Position numbers and translations under genes: made by a program. Below, piece by piece: positions 1 to 5,757 of a stretch of 6,494 bases of DNA (positions within the stretch are counted from its first letter, which is position 1; every line of letters starts with the position of its first letter). Source of the stretch: an uncultured bacterium (GTDB taxonomy: Bacteria > Bacillota > Clostridia > Lachnospirales > Lachnospiraceae). The stretch covers positions 1-6,494 of the forward strand of contig CAJMNR010000079.1 in the NCBI GenBank assembly GCA_905214875.1. Direction: 5' to 3'. Under the pieces are notes generated by a model. It was not told the DNA's origin and ran no database searches. It saw only the letters and a program-made list of their open reading frames with translations.

Positions 1-63
1 CAATAGCGACATCTTCCTTTCAGGTGAGTGCGCATCACACGCCCCGCTTTTTGGGGCATTTTT
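1..63 (+). terminator. 3' tail and rho-independent terminator of a rightward transcript that starts outside the window
   Basis: The arms GCCCC (41-45) and GGGGC (53-57) enclose a seven-base loop, and the right arm is followed by ATTTTT (58-63). This is a classic intrinsic terminator reading rightward; the opposite strand has no T-run after its stem. The 40 bases before it have no recognisable gene end. One frame is open from the left edge to a TAA at 98-100, but it runs straight through the terminator and the next inverted repeat, so it is unlikely to be coding. The upstream transcript could be a protein gene ending before the window or a structured RNA; I cannot tell which. Confidence 0.75.
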
Positions 64-107
64 AATTGTTAGGAAAGAGCTCGACAGAGAAATTTCCTAA
101 CAATTAA
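62..107. repeat. Perfect 15-bp inverted repeat between two convergent terminators
   Basis: The arm TTAATTGTTAGGAAA (62-76) is exactly reverse-complementary to TTTCCTAACAATTAA (93-107), with a 16-base spacer (77-92) that contains GAGCTC. The stem is AT-rich, with only three G/C pairs, and neither strand has a T-run after it, so it is not a standard terminator. Its left arm overlaps the T-tract of the rightward terminator, and its right end lies one base from the leftward terminator. It could be a dispersed hairpin repeat, a protein-binding dyad, or an RNA structure protecting a 3' end. The repeat is certain; its function is unknown. Confidence 0.85.
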
Positions 108-132
108 CAAAGGAGACGCAAAGGTCTCCTTT
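102..132 (-). terminator. Intrinsic terminator of the AI-2E family gene, overlapping its stop codon
   Basis: Read on the minus strand, AAAGGAGAC (132-124) and GTCTCCTTT (117-109) form a perfect 9-bp stem with a six-base loop. The T's closing the right arm continue as GTTAATT, a weak, interrupted U-tract. The stop codon of the upstream gene (131-133) shares its first bases with the left arm, so the 3' UTR before the hairpin has essentially no length. Confidence 0.75.
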
Positions 133-1252
133 AATATTTCCGATATTCATTTAAGTCATGCAAAAGAATCTTGATTCCTCTAATCCAGTTATCAAATACT
201 CCTGCACGATACAGATTGATAATAACCATGCCAATTGGTAGCGCAATAAGAATTCCTAAAAGTCCTGCCAAACGATATCCAATAAATAAGACAAACAATG
301 TCATAAGAGGACTCATTCCAATGCTGTCTCCTACCATCTTCGGCTGTAGCAATTGCTTTACTACCTGACAGATTACATATAGCAATAAAAGTACGCCAGC
401 GCGAATGTAGTTTCCATTAATGACCTCAATTACCGCCCAAGGCCAGATAATCGTTCCCGTTCCGAATACCGGGAGCAGATCCACAAAGGCAATGATAAAT
501 GCGAACAGTATCGCATAATCCACTCCTACAAACAAAAATCCAATATATAAGATTAAACCGACCACGAGCATAATCTTAAACTGTGCCTTAAAATATCCGC
601 CGATGGCCTGCTTAAAGTTCGAAGTAATCAAATTATAATTCTTTAATACAGAGGAAGGTATCTTTTTCTTGAACTCTTCTAAAAGCAAATCCTTTTCTGC
701 AATAAAGAAATAAGAAGATAACAACGCGATGATAAACATAAAAAATGCATTTCCAATTCCTTTTACTACTCCGCTGGCACTGCTGATACTAGGAAGTTCC
801 ACCTTAGAAACAATATCTCCTGCATAATCGTCCAAATGGAGTAAGAAGTTCTGAATACCTTCCGTAATCTTTGCTGGAAATAACTTATATTTCTCCCCAA
901 ATGTAGTTGCAATATTTTGAAGTGCATGCTCAAAATTTGCATACATGACATCTATATTCTTAATAAAGTCCACTGCCTGCTCGATTAATAAATAACCTAT
1001 GCCATAAATGGCAAATACAACTGCTCCAAGCACTACGATAATAATCAGCGCAGAACTTAGCTTGCGCATGAATTTCAACCGCTTCTCCAGCCATTTCACC
1101 AATGGATTACAAATTAACGCAATAATCCACCCAATTACAAATGGAAAAAAGAAGCCTAATACTTTAGGAACTACAAAAATGCAGCCTAGCATTACAATTA
1201 GTGCAATCAATAGATTGACAAAAATCTTGCCATACAACGAACGTCTACTCAT
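131..1252 (-). CDS. AI-2E family (PF01594) polytopic membrane protein, YtvI-like
   Basis: A 373-residue integral membrane protein. Hydrophobic segments lie near residues 12-50, 66-90, 165-187, 222-268, 285-300 and 315-348, with a long soluble stretch at about 91-165, as in the AI-2E transporter family. Conserved C-terminal motifs are DLLPVFGTGTIIWPW (258-272) and KQLLQPKMVGDSIGMSPL (299-316). The GTG-IIWPW form and overall length resemble the YtvI branch known from spore formers. Family members include exporters of autoinducer-2 and Na+/H+ antiporters; no substrate can be assigned here. I chose the ATG at 1250-1252, preceded by GAGAGG at suitable spacing. A GTG at 1265-1267 would add five residues (M-R-G-S-N) but has a poorly spaced ribosome binding site. 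The gene has its own promoter and terminator, so it is probably monocistronic although it follows the metal operon in the same direction. Confidence 0.9.
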   Translation of the reverse strand: MSRRSLYGKIFVNLLIALIVMLGCIFVVPKVLGFFFPFVIGWIIALICNPLVKWLEKRLKFMRKLSSALIIIVVLGAVVFAIYGIGYLLIEQAVDFIKNIDVMYANFEHALQNIATTFGEKYKLFPAKITEGIQNFLLHLDDYAGDIVSKVELPSISSASGVVKGIGNAFFMFIIALLSSYFFIAEKDLLLEEFKKKIPSSVLKNYNLITSNFKQAIGGYFKAQFKIMLVVGLILYIGFLFVGVDYAILFAFIIAFVDLLPVFGTGTIIWPWAVIEVINGNYIRAGVLLLLYVICQVVKQLLQPKMVGDSIGMSPLMTLFVLFIGYRLAGLLGILIALPIGMVIINLYRAGVFDNWIRGIKILLHDLNEYRKY

Positions 1253-1337
1253 ATTACTACCTCTCACATACGTTTTTTATCCTCTCGCCTTTATAGGCTT
1301 ACCAGTAAAATAATGATTTAAACCAATTTTATTTTCT

Positions 1338-1366
1338 ATTATAATGTATTCCCTGCCACACATCAA
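1338..1366 (-). promoter_or_regulatory. Sigma-A-type promoter for the AI-2E family gene
   Basis: On the minus strand, TTGATG (1366-1361) lies 17 bases upstream of a perfect TATAAT (1343-1338). The predicted start is near 1331, which gives a leader of about 80 bases before the ATG at 1252. The -35 box begins about five bases beyond the hairpin that follows the permease gene, so termination of one unit and initiation of the next are nearly contiguous. Confidence 0.7.
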
Positions 1367-1370
1367 GAAT

Positions 1371-1406
1371 GGCGCTTGCACTTTACTTCCATAAAATACA
1401 AACGCC
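1371..1406 (-). terminator. Weak candidate terminator after the metal-transport operon
   Basis: Minus-strand GGCGTTTG (1406-1399) pairs with CAAGCGCC (1378-1371), eight pairs including one G-U, around a 20-base loop. What follows is ATTCTTG, a poor U-tract. It sits 7 bp beyond the permease stop codon, where a terminator is expected, but readthrough into the AI-2E family gene is plausible. Confidence 0.4.
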
Positions 1407-1412
1407 TTATTA

Positions 1413-2255
1413 TTAATTCTTTACAAATGGTCTGCAAACCAATGTTGCAAAGAAAATCACAGATGAAACAATTACGATGGTTGGACCTGTTGCCGTACTG
1501 TTGTAATACGATAACAATAATCCTAAGATTCCTGAAAATACAGCAATCAATACGGAGAATAAATGATACTCTCTCATATCTGATGCTAAGTTACGGCTTG
1601 CCGCTGCAGGTAAGATCAACAATGCATTGATAATAAGTATACCTACCCATTTGATTGATAACATAACGATTAATGCGATTAACACAACAAATAAGTTATC
1701 GATCAAGATTACATTCACACCACGGCTTTTTGCTAACGTAGGATTCACACTTAATGTATGAAGCTTATTAAATGCAACTAGCCAGAATACAAACGTGATC
1801 AAAAAGATTCCTAACAACAATAAGATTTCTTTTGCCGTAATGCTTAAAATATCTCCCACTAAAAGATTGGAGTACTTGGAAAAGTTCCCGTCCTTACTTA
1901 AAATCACAAGACCAACCGATGTACTAAGGGATGCAAATACCGAAATTATCGTATCGGTAGATACCGTATTGAGTCGTTTGATACGATTTAATAACAACGC
2001 AAATATAATTGCGAAAATCACCATGGATAACGTCGTATTCGTCATTCCGAACAGCACGCCGACAGCAATTCCTGTAAAAGCACTATGTCCCAACGCCTCT
2101 GAGAAAAATGCCATTCTGTTATTTACGATCATTGTACCTAAAATCCCAAATAGCGGAGTAATGATCAAGATTGCAAGAAACGCATTTTTCATAAAATCAT
2201 ACTGCATCCACTCAAATGGCAGTATCGTTTCTAATATTTGATATATTATATTCAT
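1413..2255 (-). CDS. znuB: Zinc/manganese-type ABC transporter, membrane permease (ABC-3 family, PF00950)
   Basis: A 280-residue polytopic permease with about eight hydrophobic segments, a normal length for the ZnuB/AdcB/MntB family. It forms the membrane channel of the importer encoded with the two genes upstream. Family hallmarks visible are AFFSEALGHSAFTGIAVG (49-66), the region thought to contact the ATPase; the late-helix motif ALLILPAAASRNLA (211-224); and TATGPTIV (254-261) near the C-terminus. The ATG at 2253-2255 is two bases from the ATPase stop codon, and its GGAGAG ribosome binding site lies inside the last codons of that gene, so translation is probably coupled. The family handles Zn2+, Mn2+ or Fe2+. 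The zinc assignment rests on the His-rich binding protein in the operon and is an inference. Confidence 0.9.
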   Translation of the reverse strand: MNIIYQILETILPFEWMQYDFMKNAFLAILIITPLFGILGTMIVNNRMAFFSEALGHSAFTGIAVGVLFGMTNTTLSMVIFAIIFALLLNRIKRLNTVSTDTIISVFASLSTSVGLVILSKDGNFSKYSNLLVGDILSITAKEILLLLGIFLITFVFWLVAFNKLHTLSVNPTLAKSRGVNVILIDNLFVVLIALIVMLSIKWVGILIINALLILPAAASRNLASDMREYHLFSVLIAVFSGILGLLLSYYNSTATGPTIVIVSSVIFFATLVCRPFVKN

Positions 2256-2257
2256 AG

Positions 2258-3079
2258 TTATCTCTCCATATATGACAGATTGCCGAAGACCTCTTTAAAC
2301 TCTGGACTTGAAAATACTTCTTTTGCCGTACCCTCTTTGATGATTTTCCCATCCAAAAGTACTACATGGTCTGCATATTTTGCTACGTATTCTAAATCAT
2401 GAGAAACAAGAATCACTGCAAGGTCATAGTTTTCTTTTAAATCGATGATATTGCTAAAAAATAGTTCCATACCATTTTTATCAATGCCTGATACCGGTTC
2501 ATCAAGCAACAATAGGTTTGGAATCGGCAAAGTGGCTATCGATAATAAGACACGCTGTAATTCGCCCCCGGACAAATCACATACTGCTTTATCAATTAAC
2601 GAATCGGCCTCAAAGTATTTCAACTGTTCTTTAATTACGTTGTATACTTTCTTGCTCTTCATTAAAAACACCGGACGGTTACTGATAAAGCTTGCAAATA
2701 AGTCATATACGCTTGTTGGCGTATTTTTCGGTATATTAAGTGACTGTGGCACATATCCGATTTTTAATTTTGGTGTTTCTTGTTCCGGTCCATCACAAGT
2801 ATGGTCCTTATGATAAGAGAACTCTACCGTTCCTTCATGTGGAATCTCACCTAAGATTGCTTTCATAAGTGTAGACTTCCCTGCACCATTTCGCCCAATG
2901 ATTGCAGTAAGTTTTCCACAATGGATATGAAGATTCACATCTTTTAGGATTGTATTGTCACCATACTGCACACCGATGTTGTTGATTTTAATACAATGCC
3001 CGCCACAAGCCTTACGCTTTTTTTCATGGCCCCTTGCAAGTTCAGAGGTAAGCTCCGCACTCTTTACTTCATTGCTCAT
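2258..3079 (-). CDS. znuC: Zinc/manganese-type ABC transporter, ATP-binding protein with Cys/His N-terminal extension
   Basis: A 273-residue cytoplasmic ATPase that powers the importer. All nucleotide-binding motifs are intact: Walker A GRNGAGKST (62-70), Q-loop Gln112 in GYVPQ, signature LSGGELQ (169-175), Walker B LLLLDEP (189-195), D-loop SGID (197-200) and switch His227 in LVSHD. Two features are less ordinary. About 29 residues precede the usual start of the domain and include CGGHC (25-29). A His/Cys/acid-containing stretch, YHKDHTCDGPEQE (89-101), lies between Walker A and the Q-loop. Both could touch metal, but that is inference. The ATG at 3077-3079 has an AAGGAG site eight bases upstream and lies 28 bp after the binding-protein stop; the permease begins two bases after this gene. 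Alternative specificities are Mn2+ or Fe2+. Confidence 0.92.
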   Translation of the reverse strand: MSNEVKSAELTSELARGHEKKRKACGGHCIKINNIGVQYGDNTILKDVNLHIHCGKLTAIIGRNGAGKSTLMKAILGEIPHEGTVEFSYHKDHTCDGPEQETPKLKIGYVPQSLNIPKNTPTSVYDLFASFISNRPVFLMKSKKVYNVIKEQLKYFEADSLIDKAVCDLSGGELQRVLLSIATLPIPNLLLLDEPVSGIDKNGMELFFSNIIDLKENYDLAVILVSHDLEYVAKYADHVVLLDGKIIKEGTAKEVFSSPEFKEVFGNLSYMER

Positions 3080-3107
3080 ATTCCTGACTCCTTTTTATCT
3101 CGCCACT

Positions 3108-4148
3108 TTATTTATATAGCGCCTTCTTAAATACTTCGATATTCTTTCTCATTCCTTCAAGATATGCATCTTTCTCGTCATCACCAGTTACAAGACTGTC
3201 AAACACATACACGTTCGCTCCTGTTTCTTTGGAGATACGTTCTGCAATGGAGGATTCATATTGTTTTTCGGAGAACAATACTTTAATATCATGTTCCTTA
3301 ACTTCTTCGATTACTTTGGCTACGTCGCCCGCACTTAAAGAAGTATCTTCATCGATATTTAACGAATATGGAACCTCAATTCCTAACGTCTCACAAAGAT
3401 ACTGCATGGAGTTATGGAATAAGATTACTTTCTTATAGTCAAGATCCTTTAACTCTGCTAGCTCTGTTTCTACTTCTTTTACTTTTTCTAGATATGCTTC
3501 TGCATTCTTTTGATATGTTTCACTATTTTCTTTATCTAGCTGAGATAATCCTTCTGCAATATTAGTAATCTGCTGTTCATAACGTGCTGGATCAACCCAA
3601 ATATGCGCATTGTCCGTTCCATGGTCATGATCGTGGTCATGCTCTTCTTCCGCATGCTCCTCTTCGTGATCTGCCTCTTCTTCATGATTATGGTCATCTT
3701 CATCCTCATGGTCATGGTCTTCTTCATGATCATGGTCATGCTCTTCGCCAGTTGCAGACAACAAGCTGATTCCTTTACTCGAATCAATAATATCTAATTC
3801 TTTGTAATTCGTCTTAACATCATCGATAAAGCTTTCCATTCCAGCTCCATTGATAATTAAGGCATCTGCATGCTCTAATGTACGCATATTGTCTGTTGTC
3901 AGCTGATAATCATGTAAGCATCCTTTTTGCTCTTGCATAAGATTCACAACTTTTACATGATCCATGCCTTCCGTCACATTCAGTGCTGCAATATATACAG
4001 GGTAAAAACTTGTTGCTATGGTAATCGTATCTTCCTGTGCTGTTTCCTCTGCCTTATTTATAAAAACAGTAAGCAAGGTACTTGTCGCTGTTACAATAAT
4101 CATAATCGCTGCAAGTAGTGCTAACTTCTTACCTTTTCCACTTTTCAT
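3108..4148 (-). CDS. znuA: Zinc ABC transporter substrate-binding protein (ZnuA/AdcA-like, PF01297) with His/acid-rich loop
   Basis: A 346-residue extracytoplasmic metal-binding protein of the cluster A-I (ZnuA/TroA) family; it captures metal and hands it to the permease. A hydrophobic segment (about 8-30) acts as signal or anchor. Expected ligands by position are His79 (CLHDYQL), His182 (NAHIWVDP), His245 (ILFHNSMQYL) and the acid Glu294 (LFSEKQ). Between the first two lies a 43-residue low-complexity loop (135-177) with 13 His, otherwise almost all Asp/Glu. Such a loop is typical of zinc-binding members and less so of Mn2+/Fe2+ ones. There is no cysteine before residue 77, so no lipobox, which is unusual for a Gram-positive binding protein; an uncleaved N-terminal helix may anchor it. 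The ATG at 4146-4148 follows AAGGAGAC at ideal spacing. It is the first gene of the three-gene operon. Confidence 0.93.
   Translation of the reverse strand: MKSGKGKKLALLAAIMIIVTATSTLLTVFINKAEETAQEDTITIATSFYPVYIAALNVTEGMDHVKVVNLMQEQKGCLHDYQLTTDNMRTLEHADALIINGAGMESFIDDVKTNYKELDIIDSSKGISLLSATGEEHDHDHEEDHDHEDEDDHNHEEEADHEEEHAEEEHDHDHDHGTDNAHIWVDPARYEQQITNIAEGLSQLDKENSETYQKNAEAYLEKVKEVETELAELKDLDYKKVILFHNSMQYLCETLGIEVPYSLNIDEDTSLSAGDVAKVIEEVKEHDIKVLFSEKQYESSIAERISKETGANVYVFDSLVTGDDEKDAYLEGMRKNIEVFKKALYK
3618..3746 (-). repeat. Low-complexity tract encoding the His/Asp/Glu-rich metal loop
   Basis: This stretch encodes residues 135-177 of the binding protein. On the plus strand it reads as recurring CATGGTCATG- and CTTCTTC-like words, equivalent to repeated His-Asp-His and Glu-Glu codons. 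Such tracts can change length by slippage, so the loop may vary among strains. The other reading frames across it are open only because of this bias and are not genes. Confidence 0.8.
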
Positions 4149-4293
4149 AAATGTCTCCTTCTTCCTACATGCATCAAATTATTTTTTACGAGACAATAGT
4201 TTCTCTCGTCATATAGGCATCTGTCAAGGTCATAACCTGTGATTTTGCCTAATCGTTCGCACTAAGAAAACTCTTAATGCAATTCATTTGCAT
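4149..4293 (-). promoter_or_regulatory. Long 5' leader of the metal-transport operon with two hairpins
   Basis: The predicted start near 4293 leaves about 145 untranslated bases before the ATG. Two structures can be drawn. The first has outer arms TAGGCA/TGCCTA (4215-4220 with 4247-4252), a symmetric 7/7 internal loop, and an inner four-pair stem AGGT/ACCT (4228-4231 with 4236-4239) with a four-base loop. The second pairs ACGAGA (4188-4193) with TCTCGT (4205-4210) around an 11-base loop. Neither is followed by a U-run, so neither is a terminator. I do not recognise a known riboswitch. No open frame with a good ribosome binding site lies in the leader. Confidence 0.4.
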
Positions 4294-4297
4294 TAAG
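4273..4297. promoter_or_regulatory. Perfect palindromic operator at the metal-operon start site (Zur/Fur-like candidate)
   Basis: CTTAATGCAA (4273-4282) and TTGCATTAAG (4288-4297) are exact reverse complements separated by five bases. The palindrome starts two bases downstream of the -10 box and covers the predicted start site, a classic repressor position. The central 15 bases (4278-4292, minus strand) match the Fur-family consensus TGATAATGATTATCA at 10 of 15 positions by my count. With a zinc-type importer downstream, Zur is the simplest candidate; an AdcR-like or other metal regulator is possible. No such regulator gene is in this window. Confidence 0.65.
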
Positions 4298-4299
4298 CA

Positions 4300-4329
4300 A
4301 TTATAGTATATCCCTTTATGTATTGTCAA
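4300..4329 (-). promoter_or_regulatory. Strong sigma-A promoter of the metal-transport operon
   Basis: On the minus strand a perfect TTGACA (4329-4324) is followed after 18 bases by a perfect TATAAT (4305-4300). Transcription should start near 4293, inside the palindromic operator. The consensus-quality boxes suggest high output when the operator is empty. The -35 box lies only about ten bases past the T-tract of the preceding operon's terminator. Confidence 0.85.
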
Positions 4330-4339
4330 CCAAAGAGCG

Positions 4340-4382
4340 AAAAAAAAACAGGCGATGCGGATTTTCCTCCTGTATCACCTGT
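4340..4382 (-). terminator. Rho-independent terminator of the rrf2-DUF368 operon
   Basis: Minus-strand ACAGGTGAT (4382-4374) pairs with ATCGCCTGT (4356-4348) in nine pairs including one G-U, and an inner GGA/TCC can extend it. The right arm runs into nine T's in total (4348-4340). It is 14 bp past the DUF368 stop codon and is the strongest terminator in the window, insulating the metal operon just downstream. Confidence 0.9.
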
Positions 4383-4396
4383 AGATTAAACGATCA

Positions 4397-5248
4397 TTAT
4401 TCTCTTCCTAAGAAAAAAGCGATTACAAAACCAACGATCAATGTAACGATACTTACTGAAACATTACCAAATCCTAACGCTGGAATAGAAGCGTTCATAA
4501 AGATTGCAAATGGAGATGCAATTACAAGTCCAAGGATTGCTGCAAATGTAATTACTTCATATTTGCTTAATAAGAACTCGATCAATTTTGCGATAGCAAA
4601 GATACCAATTACAACCCCAACGCCAAATGGTACTAAGATCATTGCGCCATCAATCATTGCTGCCATATCAAATGCTTTTAATGCATCAAAGAACTTTGTA
4701 ACTTCTGTAAGGATTGGATTATAGTATCCTAAGATCATAAGGATCATAGATCCACTTACCCCTGGCACTACCATTGTTGCAGAAGCGATAACGCCGATGA
4801 TAAATAACTTAACAACTTCTACTGCATTCACACTGATTACGACATCCCCGCCGCCTTCACCTAAAAGCTGTAAAACGATAATTGCTGCAAATGCAATTAC
4901 AAATGCCACGCCTGCACCTGCACCAACTTTTTTACCTTTAAAACGTCCTGCAAGTACAGGTAATCCGCCTAAGATTAAGCCGATAAATAACATGTTTGTC
5001 TGTAAGCTGTAGTTTGCTAAGAAATACTTAATTGCATAGGATAATCCTACTAAGCTTACTCCCATACCAATAAAGTATGGTAACAGCGTCATTACGCTTT
5101 TCTTAAACTGCTTAAATAAGTGTGTGATTGAACTAATGATATCGTCATAAATCCCCATAGATACCGCCAGCGTACCACCACTTACACCGGGAATGATATT
5201 GGCAACGCCCATAACCATACCCTTAAGTATGCTGATAATAAATTTCAT
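4397..5248 (-). CDS. DUF368 membrane protein, candidate polyprenyl-phosphate transporter (PopT-type)
   Basis: A 283-residue, very hydrophobic protein of normal length for DUF368 (PF04018). The family signature appears twice, once in each half: NIIPGVSGGTLA (17-28) and MVVPGVSGSMIL (159-170), a sign of an internal duplication. Some DUF368 proteins (PopT) have been shown in other bacteria to act in returning undecaprenyl phosphate across the membrane for reuse in wall synthesis; applying that here is by family only. The ATG at 5246-5248 has an AGGAG site (5256-5260) between it and the rrf2 stop, only 12 bp upstream, so the two genes form one transcript. The gene ends 14 bp before a strong terminator and is last in the operon. 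The family call is firm; the exact substrate is not. Confidence 0.9.
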   Translation of the reverse strand: MKFIISILKGMVMGVANIIPGVSGGTLAVSMGIYDDIISSITHLFKQFKKSVMTLLPYFIGMGVSLVGLSYAIKYFLANYSLQTNMLFIGLILGGLPVLAGRFKGKKVGAGAGVAFVIAFAAIIVLQLLGEGGGDVVISVNAVEVVKLFIIGVIASATMVVPGVSGSMILMILGYYNPILTEVTKFFDALKAFDMAAMIDGAMILVPFGVGVVIGIFAIAKLIEFLLSKYEVITFAAILGLVIASPFAIFMNASIPALGFGNVSVSIVTLIVGFVIAFFLGRE

Positions 5249-5260
5249 TGGTTTTCTCCT

Positions 5261-5707
5261 TTAAATATAATATTCTATCGAATCTTCTTTTTCATTTCTC
5301 TTACTTTCCTGAACAATCTGTTCAAGTGTAACATCATCCATGACCTCTTTCATCTGATGCCACATTTCTTCCCACATGCCTCTCGTAGCGCATTTCTCAC
5401 AATTTATACCACATTCTATCTTCTTTTGCAAGCACTCTAGTGGAATTAGGTTGCGCTCTGTTGCATCTAGGATATCATAAATACGTATTTCGCTCGGTGC
5501 CTTTGCCAAGCGGTATCCACCTGACGCACCTCTTGTGCTTTCTATCAAATGTGCCTTCTTTAACGCACTTACAATCTGCTCTAAGTATTTTTCAGAAAGA
5601 TTACGTCTTCCTGCAATGTTCTTAATACTTTCAACACGATCAACCGAATGAATCGCAAGATCGGTCATCATTTCAATGGCATAAATGCCCTTCGTCGATA
5701 TCTTCAT
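5261..5707 (-). CDS. Rrf2 family transcriptional regulator with four-cysteine cluster region (IscR/NsrR-like)
   Basis: A 148-residue winged-helix DNA-binding protein (PF02082), usual length for the family. The N-terminus MKISTKGIYAIEMMTDLA is the typical first helix. The helix-turn-helix lies at about 26-50 (IKNIAGRRNLSEKYLEQIV), followed by the wing STRGASGGYRLA (57-68). Cysteines at 92, 99, 103 and 106 precede TRGMW, matching the spacing region where IscR, NsrR and RsrR bind an Fe-S cluster, so sensing of Fe-S, redox or nitric oxide is likely. CymR-type members lack this cluster. The ATG at 5705-5707 has AAAGGGAG eight bases upstream. It is the first gene of a two-gene operon with DUF368 and is transcribed divergently from an ECF transporter gene. 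It may control its own promoter and that neighbour (inference). Confidence 0.92.
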   Translation of the reverse strand: MKISTKGIYAIEMMTDLAIHSVDRVESIKNIAGRRNLSEKYLEQIVSALKKAHLIESTRGASGGYRLAKAPSEIRIYDILDATERNLIPLECLQKKIECGINCEKCATRGMWEEMWHQMKEVMDDVTLEQIVQESKRNEKEDSIEYYI

Positions 5708-5751
5708 AAATCAAACTCCCTTTTTATGAGCCTTCTTTTACATAATACATA

Positions 5752-5757
5752 ATTATA
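5752..5757 (-). promoter_or_regulatory. Candidate -10 box of the rrf2 promoter
   Basis: A perfect minus-strand TATAAT (5757-5752) lies about 45 bases upstream of the rrf2 ATG. No good -35 box stands 16-18 bases before it. A TTGACT (5773-5768) is too close to it and would instead pair with a poor ATGTAT at 17-base spacing. Weak -35 boxes are common where an activator helps, but the choice is uncertain. Confidence 0.4.

Noticed and set aside
2..100. Frame open from the left edge to a TAA at 98-100
   Set aside because: It has no visible start and reads through a terminator and half of an inverted repeat, so it is most likely chance.
1253..1267. GTG start adding five residues to the AI-2E family protein
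   Set aside because: The ATG at 1250-1252 has a better-spaced GAGAGG and gives the expected N-terminus; the GTG remains possible.
1795..2241. Plus-strand frame of 148 codons opposite the permease
   Set aside because: Antisense shadow of a hydrophobic gene, with no ribosome binding site or recognisable motif.
3536..3797. Open frames on both strands across the His-rich tract, Met-rich or His-rich in translation
   Set aside because: They are by-products of repeated His/Asp/Glu codons in the binding-protein gene; they lack ribosome binding sites and have low-complexity products.
4018..4242. Plus-strand open frame across the znuA start and leader
   Set aside because: It overlaps a well-supported gene on the other strand, has no ribosome binding site and no recognisable domain.
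4323..4724. Plus-strand frame of about 130 codons opposite DUF368
   Set aside because: It begins in a promoter/terminator region, runs antisense to a clear membrane protein and its product is Ile/Thr/Asn-rich with no domain.
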